DNA of 64,000 nt from SFHK01 sp964554795. Its GTDB lineage: Bacteria > Bacillota > Clostridia > Christensenellales > Aristaeellaceae. Within the stretch, counting starts at the first letter, position 1, and each line of letters opens with the position of its first letter. The notes beneath the pieces are model-generated. The model worked only from the letters and a program-made list of their open reading frames with translations, ran no database searches and had not been told where the DNA came from. The stretch is from assembly GCA_964554795.1 (NCBI GenBank), contig CAZKQB010000006.1, positions 1 to 64,000 of the forward strand, given 5' to 3'. A program made the position numbers and the translations under genes. Positions 9,440-18,469 of this stretch are shown piece after piece.

Positions 9440-10825
9440 ATGCTGAAAAAAGGAGCGGCGGAACGCGCGCTGGGCAGAGCAGTCTCTACCGGCGGCGATT
9501 TTGCCGAAATATTCTATGAGGATACGCGCAGCTCGCGAATCGGTCAGACGGATGACCGCATCGATACGGCCACTACGGGTCGCATTCATGGCGCGGGACT
9601 GCGGGTTTATAAGGGAACGAACAGCGTATACGTGCATACCAACGACACCTCGGATGCTGGCCTGATGGCACTGGCAGAGCGCGCGGCGGATGCAGTGGGT
9701 AGCGTTCGCGGAGAGGACAGGCAGATTCAGCTGTCTGGCTCTATCGTGAAAAATATTCACGAAATTCGCGAGCTTCCCATGGATGTATCCGGCGAACGCC
9801 GTCGCGCGCTGGTACGCGAGGCATGTCGTACGGCGCGCGCGGAGAACGCGGAAATCGCACATGTGACCGGCGCTATGTGGGACTGGGAGCAGGCCGTGAC
9901 CATTGCCAATACCGAGGGTCTGTTTGTTTCCGATCAGCGCGTGTATACGCGTGCGTCCGTTACGGCGGTTGCCAGCGGAAACGGCGAAAACCAGACTGGA
10001 AGCGAGAGCCAGGGCGCGATGATGGGCTTTGAGCTGTTCTCCACGAAGGCAGATATGAATGAGTGTGCCCGCAGGGCTGCGCGCCGCGCGGTAACGATGC
10101 TGCATGCCGACAAGTGCCCGGCGGGCGTGATGCCTGTGGTCATTGACGGCGGTTTCGGCGGCGTGATTTTCCATGAGGCCTGCGGCCATTCGCTGGAGGC
10201 GAGCAGTGTGGCTTACGGCAATTCTGAATTCTGCGGAAAGATGGGGCAGCAGATTGCGTCCAAAATCGTTACCGCCATTGATGACGGCACGATTGCCAAC
10301 GCATGGGGCAGTGAGAACATCGACGATGAGGGCAACCCGACGACGAAGCTGGTGCTGATTGAAAACGGCATTCTGAAGAACTACATGATCGACCGTCTGA
10401 ACGCGCGCAAGATGGGCATGCCGGTAACCGGCTCTGCGCGCCGCCAGAATTATTCGTTTGCGCCGACCTCGCGCATGCGCAACACCTATATTGCGCCCGG
10501 TACCGACGATGAGGCAGAGATTATCGCATCCTGTCCGGATGGGCTGTATGCGAAGGTGATGGGCGGCGGAAGCGTGAACCCCCTAACGGGCGAATTCAAC
10601 TTTGCCGTGGACGAGGGTTACCTGATTCGCAATGGAAAAATCGACCGACCCGTGCGCGGCGCGACGCTGATTGGCAAGGGCGGAAACACCATTTCCCGCA
10701 TCGACCGCGTCGGCAGAAAGATGTGGATGGCGCAGGGCATGTGCGGAAGCTCCAGCGGAAGCGTGCCCACGAACGTCGGCCAGCCGATGATCCGCGTGAC
10801 CGACATGACGGTGGGAGGCAGATAA
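9440..10825 (+). CDS. tldD: Metalloprotease TldD
   Basis: TldD is the catalytic subunit of the TldD/TldE heterodimer, which degrades unfolded peptides and can process ribosomally made peptide natural products. The zinc motif HEACGH (HExxxH) is at residues 245-250. A conserved C-terminal cysteine in GMCGSSSGSVP supplies the third ligand, as in E. coli TldD. The length of 461 residues is normal. The ribosome site AAAGGAG is upstream of ATG 9440. tldE follows after one base. Confidence 0.95.
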   Translation: MLKKGAAERALGRAVSTGGDFAEIFYEDTRSSRIGQTDDRIDTATTGRIHGAGLRVYKGTNSVYVHTNDTSDAGLMALAERAADAVGSVRGEDRQIQLSGSIVKNIHEIRELPMDVSGERRRALVREACRTARAENAEIAHVTGAMWDWEQAVTIANTEGLFVSDQRVYTRASVTAVASGNGENQTGSESQGAMMGFELFSTKADMNECARRAARRAVTMLHADKCPAGVMPVVIDGGFGGVIFHEACGHSLEASSVAYGNSEFCGKMGQQIASKIVTAIDDGTIANAWGSENIDDEGNPTTKLVLIENGILKNYMIDRLNARKMGMPVTGSARRQNYSFAPTSRMRNTYIAPGTDDEAEIIASCPDGLYAKVMGGGSVNPLTGEFNFAVDEGYLIRNGKIDRPVRGATLIGKGGNTISRIDRVGRKMWMAQGMCGSSSGSVPTNVGQPMIRVTDMTVGGR

Positions 10826-10826
10826 G

Positions 10827-12179
10827 ATGAACAGACAGGAGTTTTTGAAAAAGCTGTTCGCGGCTGCGGCTGCGGCGGGCATTGCGGAGTCGGAGGCGTA
10901 TATCGCCGGCGGCGAAAACACCTCCGTCGAGATTCTGGATGGCCAGATCAAGGAATATTCTGCTGCGAAGAGCGAGGGACTCTGCTTCCGTGGTGTATAC
11001 GCGGGCCGCATGGGCTATGCATCTACCGAAGAAATGGACGAGGATGCCATTGAGATGCTGGTGAACGGCGTTCGGGAAAACGCGGCGCTGCTGGAAAACG
11101 ACGACGGCGAGACGATCTTCGAGGGCGCAAAGGAATATGCGTCGCTGGATCAGTACTGCGAGGAAACAGCGAACATGCCGGCCTCTGAAATGATCGAGCG
11201 CGCGAAGAAGATGGAGGCGCGCGCAAAGGCGGCGGATCCGCGTGTGCAGCGCATGGACGGCGCTGGGTTTGAAACGTTTATTCGTGAAAACCGCATTGTG
11301 AATTCGCGTGGGCTGGATATTTCCTATCGTTCGGCGATGGTTGCAGCCTCGGTGGTGCCGATTGTGGCAGACAATGGACGCGTGAATTTCGATTATGAGA
11401 TGAAGTGCGCGTTCCGCAAGGACGAGATTCCCGATGACGAGATGGCCGATCGTTCGGTTGCCAAGGCGGTTGCCGGATTGAACGCCGAAAGCGTGCCGTC
11501 GGGCAGCTATCGCGTCATTCTGCGTAACGACGCGGCAATGACCTTCCTGAGCACCTTTGCGGGCGTGTTCTCTGCGGAAAATGCGCGCAAGGGTTTGTCT
11601 CTTCTGAAGGATCGAGAGGGTGAACGCGTGGCGGCCGAGTGCGTGACGATTATTGATGATCCGCTTCGCAAGGACGGCTTCGCTTCGGCTCCCTTTGACG
11701 CAGAGGGTGTACCCACCTTCACAAAGACCGTTGTGGAGAAGGGCGTTCTTAAGACGCTTCTGCACAATCGCACGACGGCGAAGGCCATGGGCAAGGAGAC
11801 TACCGGAAACGCGGCTAAGGCAGGCTACACGGCGCCTGTACGCGTTGCCCCGACGAATTTCTTCATTGAACCGTCGCAGACGTCCTTTGACGAGCTGTTG
11901 AAGGAGGTTGGAAACGGCCTGCTGATTACCTCTATGATGGGCATGCACTCCGGTGCGAACCAGATCAGCGGCGATTTCTCGCTGGGCGCGAAGGGCTTCC
12001 TGATTGAAAACGGCAAGCTCGGCCGCCCGGTGGAGCAGATCACCATTGCCTCCAACTTCTTTGAAATTCTCAAGAATATCCGCTGCGTCGCGTCCGACCT
12101 GCGCTTCGGCTATCCCGGCACGACGACGATCGGAAGCCCTGCGCTTGACGTGGGAATGATCTCGGTGGCCGGTAAATAA
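10827..12179 (+). CDS. tldE: TldE/PmbA, partner of TldD
   Basis: A 450-residue homologue of TldD lacking the HExxxH metal motif, as expected for the non-catalytic TldE (PmbA) subunit. The C-terminal core (NFFIEP, SMMGMHSGANQISGDFSLG) is the conserved PmbA signature. The gene starts directly after tldD, so the subunits should be made in equal amounts. An intrinsic terminator follows. Confidence 0.95.
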   Translation: MNRQEFLKKLFAAAAAAGIAESEAYIAGGENTSVEILDGQIKEYSAAKSEGLCFRGVYAGRMGYASTEEMDEDAIEMLVNGVRENAALLENDDGETIFEGAKEYASLDQYCEETANMPASEMIERAKKMEARAKAADPRVQRMDGAGFETFIRENRIVNSRGLDISYRSAMVAASVVPIVADNGRVNFDYEMKCAFRKDEIPDDEMADRSVAKAVAGLNAESVPSGSYRVILRNDAAMTFLSTFAGVFSAENARKGLSLLKDREGERVAAECVTIIDDPLRKDGFASAPFDAEGVPTFTKTVVEKGVLKTLLHNRTTAKAMGKETTGNAAKAGYTAPVRVAPTNFFIEPSQTSFDELLKEVGNGLLITSMMGMHSGANQISGDFSLGAKGFLIENGKLGRPVEQITIASNFFEILKNIRCVASDLRFGYPGTTTIGSPALDVGMISVAGK

Positions 12180-12198
12180 ACGTTGGTTCTCATAAGGA

Positions 12199-12239
12199 AA
12201 AAAACACGCTGGAATCCTCGTGATTTCGGCGTGTTTTTG
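12199..12239 (+). terminator. Intrinsic terminator after tldE
   Basis: AAAACACGC (12201-12209) pairs with GCGTGTTTT (12229-12237). The stem ends in a T run, and the matching A run on the other side could let it work in both directions. Confidence 0.85.
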
Positions 12240-12249
12240 TGCTTCCGGC

Positions 12250-12278
12250 TTGCAAATTGGGCATGAAAGCGTTATAAT
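12250..12278 (+). promoter_or_regulatory. Promoter for the TIM-barrel isomerase gene
   Basis: TTGCAA and TATAAT with a 17-base spacer, 43 bases before the start codon. Confidence 0.65.
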
Positions 12279-12321
12279 AATATTGTGTAATCAGGTTTAC
12301 AAATCGAATGGAGGCATTTCT

Positions 12322-13242
12322 ATGATAAAAATTGCAGTTCAAACCGGCGGCCCCGAGGAAAGACTGGGCGTAGATGCAGCTTATCGGCTGATCAAGGAGA
12401 CTGGCTTTGACGCTGTTGACGTCAATATTGACCATCTCGTCAGCGGACGCGATCTGCACGACAAAAAAATTCCCGAGATTTTTCTCACAGGCTCCGACAA
12501 GGAGTGCGCCGAGTGCTTCCTGCCGTGGAAGGAGGCCGCGGAAAAGTACGGCATTGACAATTATCAGGCGCATGCGCCGTTCCCAAGCTATGTGTACGAC
12601 GAAAGCGGCGATGAGTACAACGACCAGATTCTCACGCTGCTCAAGCGAATGATTATGGGCTGCGACGTGATGAATTGCCGTAATCTGATTATTCATCCCT
12701 TCTTTTTGGGCTACGATCAGCAGCTTGACCCCGAGAAGGAATGGGAAATCAATGTCGATCGCTATTCCCGCCTGATCCCTGAGGCGAAGAAGTACGGCGT
12801 GACCATCAATCTCGAAAATATGTTCATGACGAAGCGCGGCAAGGTCTATGCGGCCTGCTGTTCGGACATTACGACGGCCTGCCGCTATATCGACACACTC
12901 AACGGCATTGCCGCCAGCAAGCAGTTTGGCTTCTGTCTGGATACCGGCCACATTCTGCTCGCAGGTCTGGATATAAAGAACACCATGATTGAACTGGGTG
13001 ACCGCATTACTGCGTTCCACGTGCACGACAACGACGGCGCACACGATCAGCATCTTGCGCCGTACATGGGCGTACTGGACTGGAACCGCTTTGTGGAGGG
13101 ACTAAAGGCTATTGGATACAACCGGACGATGAGCTTTGAAACCTTCAACATCTGGAATGTGATGGACGAGGAGATTGCGCCGAAGATGATGAAGTTCATT
13201 GCCGAGTGCGGACGTACCTTCGCGCGCCGCGCCGAGGCGTAA
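12322..13242 (+). CDS. Sugar phosphate isomerase/epimerase family protein
   Basis: A 306-residue AP-endonuclease-2-like TIM barrel, the fold of xylose-isomerase-like epimerases (IolE/IolI, tagatose epimerase). Metal-binding positions are suggested by INLENM (Glu), LDTGH (Asp, His), HVHDN (His, Asp) and MSFET (Glu). The substrate cannot be told. The frame is open from 12220, but ATG 12322 follows GGAG and starts the conserved strand MIKIAVQTG. It is monocistronic, between its own promoter and the secreted protein gene. Two more members of this family lie at 32.0 and 33.3 kb. Confidence 0.85.
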   Translation: MIKIAVQTGGPEERLGVDAAYRLIKETGFDAVDVNIDHLVSGRDLHDKKIPEIFLTGSDKECAECFLPWKEAAEKYGIDNYQAHAPFPSYVYDESGDEYNDQILTLLKRMIMGCDVMNCRNLIIHPFFLGYDQQLDPEKEWEINVDRYSRLIPEAKKYGVTINLENMFMTKRGKVYAACCSDITTACRYIDTLNGIAASKQFGFCLDTGHILLAGLDIKNTMIELGDRITAFHVHDNDGAHDQHLAPYMGVLDWNRFVEGLKAIGYNRTMSFETFNIWNVMDEEIAPKMMKFIAECGRTFARRAEA

Positions 13243-13305
13243 GCTCCCCGTGCGCCGGCGATGCACGGCGCAGGCAAAGCCAACCGTACGGAAGGATGAG
13301 TGGAA

Positions 13306-14178
13306 ATGAAGCGAGCTGTCTGTCTGTTTCTCATGCTGCTCATGGTGCTGGGCACCGTGTGCGCAGAGGGGGAGGGAAGCTTTCACTATCGCCTGAACGA
13401 TGACGGAATGGCCACTCTGACCGGCTATGATCGGTCGCCAGGCGTTTTTGAGCTGGAAATTCCCGCTTCACTGGGTGACCATGCTGTAACGGTCATTGGC
13501 GACCGTGCATTTGCAAACTGCGACTGGCTGACGAAGGTCGTGATCCCGGAGGGCGTAACGTCCATCGGGGAGGAAGCGTTTTCCGGATGTACGGCACTTC
13601 AGACCCTGTATCTGCCATCTACGCTTTCGCAGCTCTCGCCGACGGCGCTTATCGGCTGTGAAAGCCTGTCGGTAGAGAGAACCTCCGGCGGCTTCTGTTA
13701 CCGGGTGGACGACGGCAAGGCGACGGTTACCGGTTATGTGCGCGAGAAGGGCGTTTCGAAAATTCGAATTCCTGCGACGCTGGATGGGAATGCCGTTACG
13801 GCCATCGGTGTGCGCGCGTTCGCGGACTGCGATTGGCTGACGGCGGTCGAAATCCCGGAGGGTGTGACGAGCGTTGGCAGGGAGGCGTTTGCGGGCTGCA
13901 AGGCGCTCAAAACCGTTCAAAGGCCGAAGACGCTCACGAGCATTGATGCAACGGCATTTTCCGGCTGCGAGAGCTTGAATGAGGGCGACGCTGCGCAGGA
14001 AACACAGGCGAAGTCGGAAAAGCAAAATTACGTACTGAACAGCAACACGAAAAAGTTCCACCGAATCGGCTGCGCAAGCATTAAACAGATGAAGGAAAAG
14101 AATAAAAAGTCGTTTTATGGCACGCGCGAGGAAGTGATTAAAAAGGGTTATTCGCCGTGCAAGAGGTGTAAGCCATAG
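13306..14178 (+). CDS. Secreted BspA-type leucine-rich-repeat protein with Ada-like zinc-binding tail
   Basis: A signal peptide (MKRAVCLFLMLLMVLGTVCA) is followed by two tandem copies of a unit of about 95 residues. Each has a YR..DDG.A..TGY segment, then LRR_5/BspA repeats (VTVIGDRAFANC, EGVTSIGEEAFSGC and GVRAFADC, EGVTSVGREAFAGC). The last 50 residues form a separate module with cysteines at IGCASIK and SPCKRCKP (CxxC). It resembles the Ada-like metal-binding domain found at the ends of some secreted nucleases and metallo-hydrolases. ATG 13306 was chosen over GTG 13300 because GGAAGGA lies 9 bases before it. Function unknown; surface binding is an inference. Confidence 0.8.
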   Translation: MKRAVCLFLMLLMVLGTVCAEGEGSFHYRLNDDGMATLTGYDRSPGVFELEIPASLGDHAVTVIGDRAFANCDWLTKVVIPEGVTSIGEEAFSGCTALQTLYLPSTLSQLSPTALIGCESLSVERTSGGFCYRVDDGKATVTGYVREKGVSKIRIPATLDGNAVTAIGVRAFADCDWLTAVEIPEGVTSVGREAFAGCKALKTVQRPKTLTSIDATAFSGCESLNEGDAAQETQAKSEKQNYVLNSNTKKFHRIGCASIKQMKEKNKKSFYGTREEVIKKGYSPCKRCKP

Positions 14179-14183
14179 GATGA

Positions 14184-14239
14184 ACGGTTGCGGGCTGCTT
14201 CCGAATGTGCCGAAAGGCCGGGGAGCGGCCCGTAACCGT
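14184..14239. repeat. Interrupted inverted repeat after the LRR gene
   Basis: ACGGTT-GC-GGGC (14184-14195) faces GCCC-GT-AACCGT (14228-14239). No T run follows, so it is not a clear terminator. It may be an mRNA 3' structure. Confidence 0.35.
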
Positions 14240-14281
14240 AAAATCCAAAGCTGAAAAAATGGTGTTTTTCCACGGAAAGAA

Positions 14282-14310
14282 TTGTTTTTGCACCGGAAAT
14301 GTGATATGAT
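14282..14310 (+). promoter_or_regulatory. Promoter for the first tandem membrane protein
   Basis: TTGTTT and TATGAT with a 17-base spacer, 40 bases before ATG 14350. Confidence 0.45.
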
Positions 14311-14349
14311 AGATGGGAAAACAATAGTCATGAAGGGACGGATTTAACA

Positions 14350-15096
14350 ATGGCAGGAAAACGTGCGCACGCAATGAACACCCGGAAAAAGAAAGAGCCT
14401 TTTACCTTCAGCAAGCTTTCGCCCGAACAGAAAAAGCTTTGGAAATGGGGCGCAATCATCGCTGCGTGTCTGCTGGTGGTCATTATCGTGCTTGGGCAGT
14501 TTGACCTGCTGCCGCATTTCAAGGGCAATCTGCATCTTGTAGGTGGAAAGCTTCTGGGCGTCGATGCAAATGATGTTATCATCAATCTAAGCGACACCAA
14601 TACAGCCGAGTATTACAAAATCGGCAAGTTTGATATTCCCGAGGGCTTTGAACTGTTGGATGAGAACACGATTAACGTGAGAAGCGACGAGCTTGAAACC
14701 GAATGGGCAGTTAAGCCTGTCGAGGGCTATCAGGGCGTGCAATATGTTGCGGTGTGCGGTACCAGCGAGGATGCTGAAAAGCGCAGGGAGGCGGTTCGCA
14801 GTCTGGGTGCCGTGATTGATCCGGAAACCAATGAAGCCACCTATCCGGACCTGACCGAGGGCGTATCGCCGGCGAAGCAGATCGCGTTTAGCGGATATAT
14901 TTACGGTGACGAGGAGAAGGATACGTATAGCGGCCAGTACAATCGCTATTTCAGCACCTTTATTCCCGGCGAGGAAAAGGACAGCAGCATCATGGTGATG
15001 ATCATCAGCAAGGCCAAGAAGCAGGAAAATCTGCCAAACGAGGCGACGCTGGTCGAGCTGATGGGCAAGGTCGTGGACGGCATCACCACGAAATAA
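14350..15096 (+). CDS. Single-pass membrane protein of unknown function, copy A of a tandem pair
   Basis: A 248-residue protein. A basic cytoplasmic head (about 35 residues, KRAHAMNTRKKKEPF) is followed by one membrane helix (about 37-57, IIAACLLVVIIVL) and an outside domain of about 190 residues. I do not recognise the outer domain. The next gene encodes a protein of the same size and plan (F..(L/M)(S/T).(E/K)QKK, then IIAAC, then GNL.L.GGK / GSLNV.GGK), so the two arose by duplication. A terminator between them implies separate transcription. Confidence 0.7.
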   Translation: MAGKRAHAMNTRKKKEPFTFSKLSPEQKKLWKWGAIIAACLLVVIIVLGQFDLLPHFKGNLHLVGGKLLGVDANDVIINLSDTNTAEYYKIGKFDIPEGFELLDENTINVRSDELETEWAVKPVEGYQGVQYVAVCGTSEDAEKRREAVRSLGAVIDPETNEATYPDLTEGVSPAKQIAFSGYIYGDEEKDTYSGQYNRYFSTFIPGEEKDSSIMVMIISKAKKQENLPNEATLVELMGKVVDGITTK

Positions 15097-15110
15097 ACGG
15101 GATTTCAGGA

Positions 15111-15145
15111 AAAGCTGCGGCGGTCGAAGCCATGCCGCGGCTTTC
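15111..15145 (+). terminator. Intrinsic terminator between the two paralogues
   Basis: AAAGCTGCGGC (15111-15121) faces GCCGCGGCTTT (15134-15144), with one mismatch around the T/G position. The T run is short. Confidence 0.65.
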
Positions 15146-15305
15146 TTATGGAAAGAAATTCTGAAGGAACCGCTTGTGCTTCGTGATTACCGGCGGAGAG
15201 GAATGCCAGCATCCTACTGAAGACGGATGGTTAGAGCGCAGGCAGGATGGCGAAGCGCTTCGGACGGTGTGACAACGAGGAAAGCGATAAAGGAAGGTAG
15301 AGAAA

Positions 15306-16049
15306 ATGGCGAAAAGAAGATCGGCACACGCGCAGAAGCGGCGCGCGGCGGCGAAGCCGTTCAGCTTCAGGCAGATGACGGCAAAGCAGAAAAAAATCGC
15401 GGCGCTGATCATTGCAGCGTGCGTGATTGTTGTCGTGGGAATTGTGCTCGCGTGTGCGGACGTGTTTCCGCATCGCGATGGAAGCCTGAATGTGCGGGGA
15501 GGTAAGGCGCAGACGACGCGCGAAAATGCGCTGGTGATCAACAGCGGCACTCAGGCAGAGCCGAGATACTTTGAAATCGCCAGCGTGAAGGACACAATGG
15601 AAGGCTTCGCGCTGACGGAATACGCCGTTGACAAGGGCGACGAGAATATTACGCAGTTCTGGTATGAAGCGGACGATGCAGAAAACGAGATTTACCACTA
15701 CTATCTTTGCGGCATTCCCATGAGCGCTGAAGAGACGCTGCGTGCGTCGGCGCTTGCGCGCGGGATGATTCGTTCGGACAGCGCGGAGGGAACGTCTGTC
15801 CCCGGAGAGGTTCGCGGAGTATACGACGACGGGTGTGCCTACTGCGGCTATGCGTTGCTCCAGCAGGATGCGGAGACGGATGGCGCGATGTGGCATCGCT
15901 ATCTGTTCCTCTATGCCGATGCCGGCGAAAACGCGTGTGTGCTTTTGCAGGTGGACAGTCGCGCACAGACCGAAGTGGGACTGGCGTCCGAGGAGGCGTT
16001 GCTTGCCTTTGCGCGTGAAGCGTGGAAAAATGTGGAGATTTCCCAATGA
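15306..16049 (+). CDS. Single-pass membrane protein of unknown function, copy B of a tandem pair
   Basis: A 247-residue paralogue of the preceding protein. It has a basic head (AKRRSAHAQKRRAAAKPF), one membrane helix (about residues 35-57, ALIIAACVIVVVGIVL) and an extracytoplasmic domain starting GSLNVRGGK. The outer domains have diverged strongly, which suggests different ligands or partners. Its stop overlaps the start of the next gene (ATGA), so it is translationally coupled to the AlkZ-related protein. Confidence 0.7.
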   Translation: MAKRRSAHAQKRRAAAKPFSFRQMTAKQKKIAALIIAACVIVVVGIVLACADVFPHRDGSLNVRGGKAQTTRENALVINSGTQAEPRYFEIASVKDTMEGFALTEYAVDKGDENITQFWYEADDAENEIYHYYLCGIPMSAEETLRASALARGMIRSDSAEGTSVPGEVRGVYDDGCAYCGYALLQQDAETDGAMWHRYLFLYADAGENACVLLQVDSRAQTEVGLASEEALLAFAREAWKNVEISQ

Positions 16050-16699
16050 GAGCTTCTCTGAGGTGCGCGGAGGACGCTGCGCATTTGGTTAGGGAAATCG
16101 GCTTTCTGCCGCTGTTTTCAGGAGCGGTTTCCGGCTTTTCGGTGGAGGAGCTTACGCCCGGACAGTGGTGGACGGGACTTGCCGATGATCCGTGGAACTG
16201 GCGCGAGGTGCTTGCCGGGAGAGAGGATGTGCTCTATGGCAAGTTCTTTGAGGGACGTGCAGGCTTTGTGAGCCGAGAGTGGTTTCCGACGCTGATCAAT
16301 CTGCGGCGCGACGGCTATGATTTTGATTCGCGCTGGGAGGAAGGGCTTGCAACGCCCCTATGCCATGCGATTATGACTGAGGTGGAGAAGGAACCGCGGC
16401 TTCTGAAAAGTGAGCTGAAAAAGCGCATCGGGGCAAAGGGCTTCGAGGGTGCGGTGACGCTCCTGCAGGAGCAGGCGTACTTGCTCATCTGTGGTTTCGA
16501 CCGCAGACGAAATCGCTTTGGCGAGCCATACGGCTGGAATATTGCCCGGCTCACCACTCCTGAAGCCGAATTTGGAGCGGAATGGGCTACGCAGATGTAT
16601 ACGGAAGTGCCGGAGGTCTCCCGTGCGCGCATCGAGTCGCATTTGCACACGCTTTTTCCAAAGGCGGATCCGCAAGCGCTGCGTCGCCTGATTGGTTAA
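16046..16699 (+). CDS. AlkZ-related protein of unknown role
   Basis: A 217-residue soluble protein. The pattern DDPWNWREVLAGREDVLYGK, then GFVSREWFP, LRRDGYDFD, and later LLQEQAYL and PYGWNIA, matches my memory of a Firmicute family labelled AlkZ-related (winged-helix, distantly like the YcaQ/AlkZ DNA glycosylases). Glycosylase activity is not shown by anything visible. Start ATG 16046 overlaps the previous stop and follows GTGGAGA; an in-frame GTG at 16022 would extend into the previous gene. Confidence 0.6.
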   Translation: MRASLRCAEDAAHLVREIGFLPLFSGAVSGFSVEELTPGQWWTGLADDPWNWREVLAGREDVLYGKFFEGRAGFVSREWFPTLINLRRDGYDFDSRWEEGLATPLCHAIMTEVEKEPRLLKSELKKRIGAKGFEGAVTLLQEQAYLLICGFDRRRNRFGEPYGWNIARLTTPEAEFGAEWATQMYTEVPEVSRARIESHLHTLFPKADPQALRRLIG

Positions 16700-16927
16700 A
16701 TGGGTATCTGATAAGCAGCTGCGAGCTTGGCAGCGCGAATGCGCGAGCCGGAAGCGAGAATCTACGTTCAGCATGCGTTTCTCAAGGTAGGAAAAGGAAG
16801 CGCGGAGGGCATCCGGCGTTTCCCCGTGTCATTTTCTCCGAGACGAAATGCGCAGACACTGCCTGATTGTTTTAGGGCGCTTTAAACAGGAGAAGACGGG
16901 TGAATTGCTGAATTAACGCGGATACGC

Positions 16928-16955
16928 TTGTAACGGGGCGCATATGCGGTATAAT
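16928..16955 (+). promoter_or_regulatory. Promoter of the serS T-box transcript
   Basis: TTGTAA and TATAAT with a 16-base spacer, directly before the T-box leader. The 16700-16927 stretch before it holds nothing I can identify. Confidence 0.7.
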
Positions 16956-16956
16956 A

Positions 16957-17176
16957 AAGACAGCGATGAAGGGAAATTACGCGCATTTCAGTTTCTTCAG
17001 AGATCCGGCGTCTGGTGCGAGCCGGAGAAATGGATGCGCGCTTCCGTCCCGGAGCGCTCTGCGATGAGTGGAGCGGGTTCGGCCCGTTACAGCCGGGTGA
17101 GGTGCCGGTTAACCGGCAAATAGGGTGGTACCGCGGTCTATCATCGCCCCTGCTGATGGCAGGGGCGTTATTTTTG
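16957..17176 (+). promoter_or_regulatory. T-box riboswitch controlling serS
   Basis: The leader carries the T-box hallmark AGGGTGGTACCGCG (17122-17135). It is followed by a terminator hairpin, CGCCCCTGC (17145-17153) with GCAGGGGCG (17159-17167), and a T run. Upstream, AGAGATCCGG and GGTGCGAGCCGG are the distal Stem I elements. The lower Stem I (GCGCATTTC with GAAAT/GCGC) puts TTCCG in the specifier loop, so the specifier is probably UCC, a serine codon. Uncharged tRNA-Ser would favour the antiterminator and switch serS on. Base pairing was worked out by eye. Confidence 0.88.
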
Positions 17177-17188
17177 GAGAGTGAAAAC

Positions 17189-18460
17189 ATGCTTGATCTG
17201 AACCTGATTCGTTCCAACCCGGATTTCGTGAAGGAAGCGCTGAAAAAGCGCGAGTACGACGTCGACTTTACCGAGCTGCTTGCGTGGGACGCCCGTCGCC
17301 GCGAGCTGATTTTCGAAAACGAGAACGCGAAGGCGGAGAGCAACAAAAAGAGTAAGGAAATCCCCATGCGCAAAAAGCAGGGACTGGATGCGAGCGACCT
17401 TCTGAACGAGTTGAAGGAGCTGAAGGAAAAAATTGCCGTGATGGATGCGGAGCAGAGCGAGCTGGAAGAAAAGATTCGCCGCTTCGTGTTGGCGCTCCCG
17501 AACCTGCCTGCTGAGGACGTGGTCGCTGGCGGCAAGGAGAATAACCGTCCCGTGAAGGTGTTTGGCGAGAAGCCCGCGTTCGAATTTGAGCCGAAGAACC
17601 ATGTAGATCTTTGTACGTCGCTGGGGCTGATCGATTACGAGCGCGGCGTCAAGATGGGCGGCAACGGCTTCTGGCTGTATACCGGCGAGGGAGCAAAGCT
17701 TGAGTGGGCGCTGCTCAACTACTTCATCACCGAGCATCTGAAGGATGGCTACGAGTTTATGCTGCCGCCGCACATCCTGACCTACGAGTGCGGCTTGACG
17801 GCTGGTCAGTTCCCGAAATTTGAAGACGACGTCTTCCGCCTGACCGAGGAAGGCTTCCACTTCCTGCTGCCGACGGCAGAAACCGCGCTGATTAACCTGT
17901 ACCGCGGCGAAATTCTCAACGAGGCCGACCTGCCCAAGCGCCTGTTTGCCTACACGCCATGCTACCGCCGCGAGGCCGGTACGTATCGCGCCAGCGAACG
18001 CGGCATGATCCGCGGTCACCAGTTCAACAAGGTTGAAATGTTTGGCTACACTCGCCCCGAGGATAGCGATGCCATGCTGCAGGAGCTGATCGGCAAGGCT
18101 TGCCGTCTGGTTGAAGGCTTGGGTTTGCATTATCGTCTGTCCAAGCTCGCTGCGGGCGATTGCTCCGCATCGATGGCTACAACCTACGATATCGAGCTGT
18201 GGATTCCTAGCATGAATGAGTATAAGGAATGCTCCAGCGTTTCCAACGCCCGCGATTATCAGGCGCGCCGCGGCAACATCCGCTTCCGCCGTGCCGAGAG
18301 CAAGAAGCTTGAGTATGTGCACACGCTCAACGGCTCCGGCCTGGCTACTAGCCGCCTAATGCCCGCCATCGTGGAGCAGTTCCAGCAGCCCGATGGCAGC
18401 GTGATCGTTCCCGAAAAGCTGCGTCCGTTCTATGGCAAGGACCGGATTACGAGGAAGTAA
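17189..18460 (+). CDS. serS: Seryl-tRNA synthetase
   Basis: A class II synthetase charging tRNA-Ser. The N-terminal helical arm (residues about 25-105) is followed by the catalytic core, including PTAETALINLYRGE, the motif 2 region PCYRREAGT then RGMIRGHQFNKVEMF, and the C-terminal motif 3 (NGSGLATSRLMPAI). Length 423 is normal. The frame is open back to 17015, but that stretch is the T-box leader. ATG 17189 follows GGAGAG and begins MLDLNLIR, the family start. Confidence 0.97.
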   Translation: MLDLNLIRSNPDFVKEALKKREYDVDFTELLAWDARRRELIFENENAKAESNKKSKEIPMRKKQGLDASDLLNELKELKEKIAVMDAEQSELEEKIRRFVLALPNLPAEDVVAGGKENNRPVKVFGEKPAFEFEPKNHVDLCTSLGLIDYERGVKMGGNGFWLYTGEGAKLEWALLNYFITEHLKDGYEFMLPPHILTYECGLTAGQFPKFEDDVFRLTEEGFHFLLPTAETALINLYRGEILNEADLPKRLFAYTPCYRREAGTYRASERGMIRGHQFNKVEMFGYTRPEDSDAMLQELIGKACRLVEGLGLHYRLSKLAAGDCSASMATTYDIELWIPSMNEYKECSSVSNARDYQARRGNIRFRRAESKKLEYVHTLNGSGLATSRLMPAIVEQFQQPDGSVIVPEKLRPFYGKDRITRK

Positions 18461-18469
18461 GAAAACAGC

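Noticed and set aside
17015..17188. Upstream extension of the serS reading frame
   Set aside because: It covers the T-box core and its terminator; the conserved synthetase N terminus and ribosome site are at 17189.
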